Origin: Owenia fusiformis
Taxonomy: Eukaryota > Annelida > Polychaeta > Sabellida > Oweniidae
Length of the DNA: 64,000 nucleotides
Assembly (NCBI GenBank): GCA_903813345.2
Contig: CAIIXF020000006.1
Location: 37,909,936-37,973,935, forward strand
Reading direction: 5' to 3'
How positions within the stretch are numbered: the first letter of the stretch is position 1; each line of letters starts with the position of its first letter. Made by a program: the position numbers and the translations under genes. The notes beneath the pieces were generated by a model that saw only the letters and a program-made list of their open reading frames with translations, ran no database searches and had not been told where the DNA came from. This document shows, in pieces, positions 29,601 through 41,600 of this stretch.

Positions 29601-32600
29601 TTTATTTTGCATATTGAAACTTGTTTGAATTCCAGCCAATCTGGCAACTGGGACAATTTCAACATTCAGACTCTCATCAGGCCCCTCTTCTAACAATATT
29701 GAATAAGAGAAGAAAGAGATAATGTTAATGTTCCTTTCTACTGTTTTGCCAGTGCAGTTTTTATTATGTCCATTGCAATGTATGCAGTATGTATTTCTCA
29801 TATAGAAAAAAGTGGCCAATTGGGGATCATATGCTCCTTTCATGCATTGTTGTTTCACCGTGTCATTTCTACACCTGGATCTACAACTGTTTAGAACATG
29901 CAAACATGGGCGAACATCTGTAGGCACAATTGGCTGAAAAATGGTCATGCATTTACGGGGGTTAATTCCGAGCATTCTGGGCATGAAATTGTCACTTGTT
30001 GGATCATAGAAATTCCTTCCAGAACAGTTTACAATGATTTTCCATTGTTGAATGTTTTTCACATCATTGCACAATGCACAGAAATGGTTAGCATAGATGA
30101 TTCCTGACTGAGGGTCAGTGGCAGGCGTTTCATCTATCAGCCCTTTTGGTTTTACGCACTTCTGTACAACATCAACGTCTTTGTACCCTGACTTGCATGA
30201 TTGCTTCACGTAAATGTTCATATTAAGATTAATTGACTTACATACAGAACGTTCATCTATCACCCTTGCTTCATCCATTGAGGCATTTTTCCCACATTCT
30301 GTATTGGACTTACACTGTTGCAGTGGACGTCCATCCTTCTCTCGGACTTCAACGATTGAGACATTTTTCTTGCATTCTGTATTGTAATCGGGACAACAAT
30401 CTTCATAAACATAGCAGGCATTATCGCAAAAACATAACCATAAAGGATCAGTAAATCTATTCATCTCTCCACATTTTCCACGGCAGCTATTCTTCATACA
30501 AGGTACATACCTGGATGGTAACGCACATATGTCATCAGATTCCTCTCGTGTTCTTTCTGATATCAACTCAACGTTAACTGATGCTGTGGTGTTCAGAGCA
30601 TTTGTTGTGTTCTGATAAATGTTCTTGTAGCTTTTACCCACTGTGGCAGCAGTATCTTCTATATCCTTCCTCAGTCCCTTAAATGCTGAAGTCTCCCCCA
30701 TTTCGATCAGAACCCAAGCAGCCAACATCATCATCAATATTTCAGCTAGCATTTTTCTATTTCTGCTTTCACTTGCAGCTTTCAGGCAGTTGTGATGTCT
30801 TTTAAAGGATTTTCTCCATAGGCCCAGGAACATGTAGAGTATAATTAATGCACACTCCTATTGGACAAAATTTGATTTTGCATTAATCATACATGTTTCT
30901 TGACCTATGGTTATCTCCGTATTAATGGGTGTGGCTCGTTGTATAATGTCAACTTAGTTGAATCATATTTCACCTAAGACAAAGATCAGATGAATATCTT
31001 TTGTATGTACTTATCACATCAGTTTACTAATGGTATGTATATTACAAATGTTAGATACCAATTAGATGTTTATAAAATAAGGTTTCCAAGAAATACAATT
31101 TTGAATATGAAAGGATATGTAAAGTGCTTTATGTTATGTTTGAACTACTTTTTATAAACAGGTTGACCTTTTTTGAAGTCTCCAAAATATGCTGAAAATG
31201 AAGAAATTTTCGAAAGAGTATATCTTCATGTGTGCCAACATTTTATATACTTTAATATGTGTCATTTCAAAGTTTTTGTGAGAACTCCAAATGTATAGCA
31301 ATTTTTGGATATTTCATATACTTAGAAATACATATAGGTATGATACACCCTTTCACAAATTGTCTATATCTTTGAAGATCTAATAGCAAAGGTATCACCC
31401 AAATAATTCAATGTAGTATAAAACAAATGTATGAATAATGAAGAAATAAATATTTAATAAAAAAATAGATATGTGTTTTGAATATTGGTGTTAACTAAGA
31501 TTAAAAATTGTCACTATCACTTTCATTTTTCAACAAATAAAGGGTCACGTGACGTGGGGCAGTCAATTTTGATCATCATAGACCATATCATCATCAAATT
31601 GACGATATTTCAACTTCGTCTTGTGAGGGAATTTGGTGTCAAAATAAAGCTGGTCACGCCCACTTTCTATATTTATCAATGAATTATTTACTACGACTAC
31701 TATATTCATTCAGGAGCTTGTATAGTTAACCAATCAGAGAGACAAATGTTCCATATATGGCAGTTCATTAACATATTTAGTGTTTACTACTGCCTTTCAC
31801 ATCATGGCAACACAAGTAGTAACCAATCAAAATGCCGTATTGCCGCGAGTTTTAAGAGTGACATACACACAACATGGATAGTCTCTGATGATCTGATCGC
31901 GATGTCGAACAATTTCTTCTCGGAATTTGTCCAGATAAATCAGCGATTCTAAATAAAGGTAGGATTTGCCATTTCTCCCTGTACAAGTTGAAACTTATCT
32001 TTATCGAATCCTTAAGTTTCGGAACCATATGAAGCTTATGAAGCATAGATCTTTGACGATCTGATTTGCAATTTGCAACTGCCAATTTATTGCAAGTCTG
32101 CATGTACTTGACGAGAGATAGCGCCAAGTGTTGTATCTAAATGCTTGTAAACTACTCGAAAACCAGATTCATATTTTCTTTGCATAAAACCTGTATATTA
32201 CTGTTTTCTACTTCTAATTCAAACTGAGTAATAGGATCGCTGGGATCCTCTGTCAATATCGCAATGGGTCTTCATTCCAGAACTCTCATTTTTAGCTGAT
32301 TTTCTGAGCCTTTTATAGTATATAAAGTTCTTATATCTCCTCTTACTGGAATACTTGGGCACCCTTTCCCCTCTTAAAACTGTTCTCAAATGACACCCTC
32401 TCCCCAATATAGCCATTAGCCACAACCCGGAAATCAGAATCGCTGATGTTTAGGGCTTTGTATAAAAAACCTCATACCCACCTACGTGGGACATGATACA
32501 GTCATTGAAGGGTTCAATTTTAAAGATTTTTAAATCTCGAAATAGCTCTAATTATTAACATTTCTACAATTCCAGTTTTATTTTATGACTAGACGGATGA

Positions 32601-35600
32601 CAGATTCATAAATAAAGGCATATATGGGTGCATTGTTATATGTAATAACCCGAGGGCGTCCCGGAGGAATAATTAACTAACGACCGCGAGCATTGGTCCA
32701 ACAAACCAGATAAAGAAATTGTGCTAAATTCAATGCCCCGGGTGGGAATCGAACCCAGCTGGGCTGTCGTAGCAACTTACTAGCAAGGGTCGTTACAAAT
32801 GCATCTATAATTCATCATAAACTAAGATTTTATAAACTAAGATCTTTAAAATTGAACCCTTCAAAGACTGTATCATGTCCAACGTACGTGGGTAGGTGGG
32901 TATGAGGTAGGAGGTTTTTTATACAAAGCCGATGTTTACGTTATTGAAATATGTACTGTAATATTTGTAATTATACTGTAGTCATTGACTGTTATGTGTA
33001 TATGGTCACGTGATTAGCGGGATACGGGAAAAATGGGAAATTTCGAATCAACAATTTTGGGGTACTTTTATTGCAAATTTCAGGTATTTATAAAGTGTTT
33101 GTGGTATAAAATGTAATCCACAGACATAAACGAACATTCAAGCTATATGTTTTATTAGGTTCTGGGGCTATTTTTGCTCTTAAATTTACAACATTGAAAT
33201 GGAGGGTAATTTTTTTTCGAAAAATAAGCTATCAGTCCAATCACCAGTGAAAATGTGCAGATTTTATGTTTTGCTTTGTTTATCTTGTGTGTATATAATT
33301 TTACAAAAAGTATAATGGTGATGGTGTTCTTGAGTTAGAAATTTATTGAAAAAAATTGTTTAAAATTCAAATAGATGGCGACCACTGGATTTAAGTTGGC
33401 CACCATTTTAATGTCAATTTTACAGTATTTAAGCTACAACATATCAATATAAAATTGTGATATTCGAATGTTTAAATTCAAAACATTATATAGGATATTG
33501 ATTATAGTTAAAAATCTGAGTATTTTAAAAAACATGGTAGCCATCTTGAAAAATGGTGGATGTTACACGCTATTTTAGTATTTTTACTGTAACTAGAAAA
33601 GTAGTGAAGGGATTTTGTTGATATTTGATATGTGAACACTTATGTGCATGGTACACTGTATTTTGACACTTTGGCAAGAAGGCAGCAATTTTGAAAAATG
33701 AAATAAGAACCTTTCTTAAAAGGAAGGTTTAATAACTTCAAAAGCTTTGTAATGAAGGATTTTTATCGCACCCTAAGGTGCTATATTGTAATCAGTTTGC
33801 CGGGCGGGTGGGCGTCCCAAATAATCTTGTCTACAGGTTTCCAGCCAAACCGTTTGAGGCATTCCTTTGAAATTCTCAGGGATGTTTCTACCTATGAAAG
33901 TTTAGAACTGATTAGTTTTCAGTCCTAAAATCTTGTCTGTCAAGGCTTGTCTACAGGTTTCCAGCCAAACCGTTAGAGGGATTCATTTGAAATTCTCAGG
34001 GATGTTTCTACCTATGAAAGTTTAGAACTGATTAGTTTTTTGGCATTCTGGGTAAATGTTAAGGCGGCCATTTTGGATTTTCCGTCCTAAAATCTTGTCT
34101 GTCAAGGCTTGTCTATAGGTTTCCAGCCAAATCGTTTGAGGGATTCATTTGAAATTCTCAGGGATGTTTCTACCTATAAAAGTTTAGAACTGATTAGTTT
34201 TTCGGCATTCTGGGTAAATGATAAGGCAGCCATTTTGGATTTTTCATCCTAAAATCTTGCCTGTCAAGTCTTGTCTACAGGTTTCCAGCCAAACCGTTTT
34301 AGAGATTCATTTGAAATTCTCAGGGATGTTTCTACCTATGAAAGGTTAAAACTGATTAGTTTTTCGGCATTCTGGATAAATGTTAAGGCGGCCATTTTGG
34401 ATTTTCCATCCTAAAATCTTGTCTGTCAAAGCTTGTCTACAGGTTTCCAGCCAAACAGTTTGAGGGATTCATTTGAAATTCTCAGGGATGTTTCTACCTA
34501 TAAAAGTTTAGAACTGATTAGTTTTTCGACAATCTGGGTAAATGATAAGGCAGCCATTTTGGATTTTTCATCCTAAAATCTTGCCTGTCAAGGCTTGTCT
34601 ACAGGTTTCCAGCCAAACAGTTTGAGGGATTCATTTGGAATTCTCAGGGATGTTTCTACCTATAAAAGTTTAGAACTGATTAGTTTTTCGGCATTCTTGG
34701 TAAATGTTTTGGTGGCCATTTTGAATTTTTCATCCTAAAATCGTGTCTGTGAAGGCTTGTTTTAAAAAATAAAAAAGAATTTCCCATTGAGAGCAATGTT
34801 GAATTAAAGCATTTTTTAAGAAATAACTAAACGCTCAATCTTTCCAATTTTCACATGTTTTGTAATACATCAGTATATCTTTTACCAGGATATTTTCAGG
34901 AAAATCTGAATTGTAGAAAAAAAGCTGATACACTGTGAAGTAATACCTTAAAACGTGTCTCTTGAGGGTTGTTTACAGGTTTCATGTATTCATCCTAAAA
35001 TTTTAGAGATGTTTCTATGGAACGTTTAGAACTGATTATATAGTTTTCAGGCAGTCTGGGTAAATGTTAAGGTGGCCATTTTGAATTTTCCATCCCAAAA
35101 AGTGTATTCTGTTGAAAGGTGCGATTCTGTTCACAGTGTGGCTTATTTAGATGTTATGCCGACAAATATTCTTTATTATGGAGCTTTCTGTCAAAAATCT
35201 TCGTAATGAAACAATTTAAACCTGCAGTGTAACACCTGGTACCATATTCTCAAATTACCAATTTTCAGTCACTGTAAGCTTAATCTTTCCAATTTATTCA
35301 AACAGTTTACTTTGAACAAGCATGACAAAGAATGGTATGAGTCCCCGCCAAAAAATCTTTCAAATTCATGCAGTTTGTCACCATTTTGAGCACTTCACAA
35401 GTGATTTTAGCCATATTTGGGCCAAAATTGTCAAATGTGAACCCTCTCTGGAAACTTTTGAAAACTTTCATAACTTCTAAAAGCTGCCAATCAGCAAGGT
35501 AATCAGAAAGGCAGTTTTTAAAACATAAGCGCTGGTAGTTGTTGTCATGTTAGCAACACTGAGCCCATGTATAGATGGCGTTGCATTTGCTGTACTAAGT

Positions 35601-38600
35601 TCGGGTGTTGTTGTTTCACCTTGCAATTCAGTTCCATTCAAGACTTTGGTAAAAGTACAATGGCTTCTACTCAGATTAAATGTTCCTTTAGGTAATGTGT
35701 CCATTAGTTTTTTCTCGCTTTTTTCTAAAACCGTCTCCCAGTCCAAAGTTTGGTTAATGTAGGCAACATAAAAATTGTTAATAGAGCGCAACTTATCTCT
35801 GCATTTACTCTGGACGATACCAAAGATATTGTCAAATGCCTTCCATATAAGATTGATAACATCAATGATACAGTTGCCGTTAATAAAACAGATACGGCAC
35901 ATTACTTCAATCACCATGGTTTCCTGGAGAACACACTTGCCATTTTGGTACGAGTATGGTGGTGAACATTTGATTATACGTGTCTCTTTATTTTGTATAT
36001 TGAAACTTGTTTGAATTCCAGCCAATCTGGCAACTGGGACAATTTCAACATTCAGACTCTCATCAGTCCCCTCTTCTAACAATATTGAATAAGAGAAGAA
36101 AGAGATAATGTTAATGTTCCTTTCTACTGTTTTGCCAGTACAGTTTTTATTGTGTCCGTTGCAATATATGCAGTATGTATTTCTCACATAGAAAAAAGTG
36201 GCCAATTGGGGATCATATGCTCCTTTCATGCATTGTTGTTTCACCGTGTCATTTCTACATCTGGATCTGCAACTGTTTAGAACATGCAAACATGGGCGAA
36301 CATCTGTAGGCACAATTGGCTGAAAAATGGTCATGCATTTATGGCGATTAATTCCCAGCATTCTTGGCATGAAATTTTCACTTGTTGGATCATAGAAATT
36401 CCTTCCAGAACAGTTTACAATGATCTTCCATTGTTGAATGTTTTTCACATCATTGCACAATGCACAGAAATGGTTAGCATAGATGATTCCTGACTGAGGG
36501 TCAGTGGCAGGGGCTTCATCTATCAGCCCTTTTGGTTTTACACACTTCTGTACAACATCAATGTCTTTGTACCCTGACTTGCATGATTGCTTCACGTAAA
36601 TGTTCATATTAAAATTAACTGACTTACATACAGAACGTTCATCTATCACCCTGGCTTCATCCATTGAGGCATTTTTCCCACATTCTGTATTGGACTTACA
36701 CTGTTGCACTGGACGTCCATCCTTCTCTCGGACTTCAACGATTGAGACATTTTTCTTGCATTCTGTATCGTAATCGGGACAACAATCTTCATAAACATGG
36801 CAGGCATTATCGCAAAAACATAACCATAAAGGATCAGTAAATCTATTCATCTCTCCACATTTTCCACGGCAGCTATTCTTCATACAAGGTACATACCTGG
36901 ATGGTAACGCACATATGTCATCAGATTCCATTCTCGTTCTTTCTGATATCAACTCAGCGTTAACTGATGTTGTGGTGTTCAGAGCGCTTGTTGTGTTCTG
37001 ATAAATGTTTGGGTTGCTTGTACCCACTGTAGCAGCACCATCTTCTATGCCCATCCTCATTTGCTTAAATGCCGAAGTCTCCCCCATTTCGATCAGAACC
37101 CTAGCAGTTAACATCATCAACAATATTTCAGCAAGCATTTTTCTGTTTCCGTTTTCTCTTGCGGTTTTCAGGCAGTTGCGATGTTTTTAAAGTATTCTCT
37201 CCATAGGCCCAGGAACATGTACAAGTAATGCAGGCTCACATTGGTCAAATTTCGATTTTGCATTAACCGTACACGTTCCTGACCTTATGGTTCTCTTTGA
37301 GACAAAGTTCACATCAGTGTTTCTTGTATCTACTTAGCTCATCAACTTACTAATGGTCTCTAAAAGCATTTTCTGTATCTAAAACTAACCATATGTATGT
37401 ATGTATGTATATTTGTTGATTAAAGTCTCACATGTCTCCTGGACATCAAGCCGTTGCCGGCTTAGGAGAGACTATAAAATTTAGTACATTAAAATTTATT
37501 TTTAAAATGTTGTATAAAATATAATCAGTTTATCCATATAGTCCATTTGTCACCCCTATACATACTATAGTGAACCTATGAATTGTTAAAAACACAATGT
37601 TTTATGGTTAATTTATAATAACAGGGGTTTTCTGAAGTGATTTAACTGGGTTGGACAAAAAGTTAGTTTGGGGAAAAAAGTATATCGGCTAATAAGGGAG
37701 GGGTGCATTGGCTTAACATGGTGTTGAATATTGACTTAGCGTCGGGATACCACCATGTACCTGGTATTTTACCATGGCGATAGATACAAAAATTTTCCCC
37801 AACGTTAATTTTTTGGCAACCCAGCTAAATCACTCCAATAAACCCTAATGATAGTATTTGCACAGAAAAACATCATGTTTTTAAATATTCGTACGTTAAG
37901 AAAATGACAAATGGACTAATATTAAAATATTAATGTTCTTCTGTGTTTCATTATATTAATCAATGTATCGGCTAATGTCCTTTGTAGGTTTGAGTTCATA
38001 ATGAGAGCATATTGAACTAGGTTATTGCATTGATTAAAGTCACTGTATAGAATATTCATTTTGTTTATAAGTGTCTTGCCTTTGTTGTACATACATATTG
38101 CAAGATAAAAGAATGTGTCTTTCATCTTCAATTGAGCCTGTTCCACATGTACAAAGTCTGTTCTCAATGGGAGTTGGTGGTCTACAGTATCTGCCAGTCT
38201 CTATATGGATTTTCAGTGTCCCTGATCTAAGCTGAGCTAATATTGTGCCTCCTCTGGTTCCTACTGAGCTGGTTTATGACATAACCCTCAGGTTCAACTG
38301 CATGTGTTTTGTGTAGCCTGTAGGTACGTAACTTGTTACCGTTAATTGGAGCTTTGCTGTCATCCCAAAGATTATGCACCCATGCGGTGTGATACGCCGA
38401 AATAAGCAGTTGCTTGAAGGCTTGAAGTTTTGTCTTTACATTAGATATATATGGTTCATTGAAGTATTCTGTTCCAGACGATTCAAATAACAAGGTAGTC
38501 TGCATTTCCCATGACTTTGATTGTCCTGGAAAAGTACATGATGATGACCATATAAAGACTTTCCTATTGAGACGATCATGGTCCATGTTAGTTAGCCTAC

Positions 38601-41600
38601 AGAACAGACGTGCAATTTCCACCCGCTGTTTAGTGTAAATTGAAGGCCATGCCATGTCTCCGGTGGTGGCTATGTTTGGTGCACATTTCCCAAGGCATAG
38701 AAAATAATGACATGCTCTGTTCTGTATGGCATTTATGCATGAATACTGTTGTGTACCCCATATTCCAGTCCCATATAGGAGAATTGGCTGAACCATAGTT
38801 TCAAAAAGTCTTGTGTATACTGTACTTTATATGGAAATCCTCCAAAGGATTTAAACTTGGCAATCACCGCTCCAAGAGCTTGGTTGGCAGATTTTGCGAG
38901 TATTTTTACTGATTCATTATAGTCCAGGTGCTCATTAAAATACAGTCCAAGATATTTATAATCATGTGTGTAATCAAGTGTTATTTCACCACATATAAAT
39001 TGTTTCTGGCATCGATTTACATTTTTGGGGCGGAAATGCATTATTTTGGTTTTGTCTTTATTAATCTGTACTCTCTACTTTTTGCACCATTCATTTAAAA
39101 TATTGAGTAGTTATCCCATCGAACGAAGTTCGGAGGGATATAGGGAACCCATCCGTCCGTCCGTCCGTCCGTACGTCCGGGCAATAATTCAAATACCGTT
39201 GGCCCGATTTTGTTTATATTTTGTACACATATACCCTATGGAGGTAGAAGTTCTGCTCGAAAGCCGATTTTCAAAATGGCCGCTCATTTCAAAATGGCGG
39301 CTATTTTAGTGCCGATTTTATAGTAATTTAGGTGCTATATGTAAAACTGTAATAGCAATATGTTTTAAATGTAAAAAAATTATAAGGGGCATTAATAATG
39401 CTACAAATGTAGATATTAAAGAAGCACATGGCAGCCATCTTGAAAAATGGTGGCCTTTACTCGTCATTTTACGATTTTTGCTGTAACTCAAAAAATAGTG
39501 GAGCGATTTTGTTCATATTTGGTATGTGAATACTATAAGCATTGCACACTGTCTAAAGACACTTTTGGTAGAAGGTGGCCATTTTGAAAAATGGCCGCCA
39601 TTTTAACGTACTATACTATAACTCGAAAAGTAGTGGAGCGATTTTGTTCATATTTGGTATGTGAATACTATAAGCATGGTACACTGTCCTATGACACTTT
39701 GGGTAGAAGGCGGCCATTTTGAAAAAAAAATTGAAAAATGGCTGCCATTTTAACGTCTTTTACTATAACTCGAAAAGTAGTGGAGCAATTTTGTTCATAT
39801 TTGGTATGTGAATACTATAAGCATGGCACACTGTCCTATGACACTTTTGGTAGAAGGCAGCCATTTTGAAAAAAAAAATTTGAAAAATGGCCGCCATTTT
39901 AACGTATTTTACTATAACTTGAAAAGTAGTGGAGCGATTTTGTTCATATTTGGTATGTGAATACTATAAGCATGGCACACTGTCTATTTCTAATGACATT
40001 TTTGGTAGAAGGTGGCCATTTTGAAAAATGGCCGCCATTTTAACGTATTTTACTATAACTCGAAAAGTAGTGGAGCGATTTTGTTCATATTTGATATGTG
40101 AATACTTTAAGCATGGCACATTGTCTAATAAAACTTTGGGGAGTAGTCGGCCATTTTGAAAAATGGCCACCATTTTTATGTGTGTTATTTTACAGTACAT
40201 GTTTGATTTTTCAAAAATTTTAGAGGTGGCTACTTAAAAGCATATTATTTCTTCTGATGACAACTTGGCAAGTGAGCAACCATTTTGAAAATGGTGGCCT
40301 TTCTGGTGTGTTGTTTTATGATATTTGCTATTCGTTTGTAAAAATGCCAGCCATTTCTGTTCGATGGGATTCGCTACGCTTTGGCGTTGCCGCTGTTCTG
40401 GTTGTTGTAGATTATCTGAGCTTGGGGCGATCAAAATAATATCATCTGCATATGCTAAAATACCTATGTTAGTCCCTCCAATGTCAATGCCATATCCAGT
40501 GGTATTGATTTCTGATATAAGGTCATTAATACATATCGAAAAAAGGGTGGGCAATAATTTGCACCCCTGTTTCAGACCACAGGTCACGTCAAACCATTCT
40601 GTAGTGCTGCCGTCACTCATCCTTACTGCACACTGAACATCCTTGTATATTGATGTAATAGCAGCATACATACGTCCTTTAACACCCATGTTTGCAAGTT
40701 TGAGCCACATGCAGTCTCTATTGATATTGTCAAACGCACGACGGGCATCCATAGGAGAAACGTAGGTAGATTGCTTCCGCAGTTTGCGATTGTTAACTAT
40801 ATCATGTAATGTGTGGATATGATCGATGCAGCTTCTCTTTTGACGAAACCCATTTTGACTATCACATAGTTTTTTGTTAAGTTCTATAGCCATTTAGTGA
40901 GTCTACAGTTTAAAATGTCACAGTATACTTTAGCTGGAACAGATATAAGTGATATTCCTCGATTGTTCATCGGTACTCTGCTATCTCCAGCTTTAGGTAT
41001 TGGCTTAATTACTCCACGGTTCCAAATTGATGGCACACATCCATTTTTAAAACATAGGGAAATTATTGTAAATAGAATTTCAATACATGTAGGGATTTTT
41101 AATACCTCCACTGGGATATTATCTATTCCAGTTGCTTTACGAATTTTAGCTCTTGTAATGCTGTCTATAACTTCCTGTTTTGTAATATCTGAGTTTAAAA
41201 TTGGTATAGTAGTTGAATTCTCATCGAGGGATTTTTAATACCTCCACTGGGATATTATCTATTCCAGTTGCTTTACGAATTTTAGCTCTTGTAATGCTGT
41301 CTATAACTTCCTGTAATATCTGAGTTTAAAATTGGTATAGTAGTTGAATTCTCATCGAGGTTCATATTGCTCAATTCTGTTTTCACATTGGTCAGGTGAG
41401 TTTCATCAAATGTTTGGTTATTAGCATCATTATACATATTGCTGAAGTCAGTTTGCCATTGTTGACGCACAGCCTCTGGGTCGGAACTTGTTACATCTCC
41501 ATTTTCATTGACTAATTCCATTGGTGTAAAATTAGGCCTATCAATTCAGCAATTCCCGTACTTCTATATAATTTCCAGAAAGAGGTCTGTTCATTTGAGT

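Noticed and set aside
30753-30833. Upstream ATG of somatomedin-B gene 2
   Set aside because: It adds a basic 27-residue stretch before a good signal peptide and is not shared by the other copies.
32733-32810. A functional tRNA gene
   Set aside because: The B-box is perfect, but I cannot fold acceptor and anticodon arms, and it lies in a MITE.
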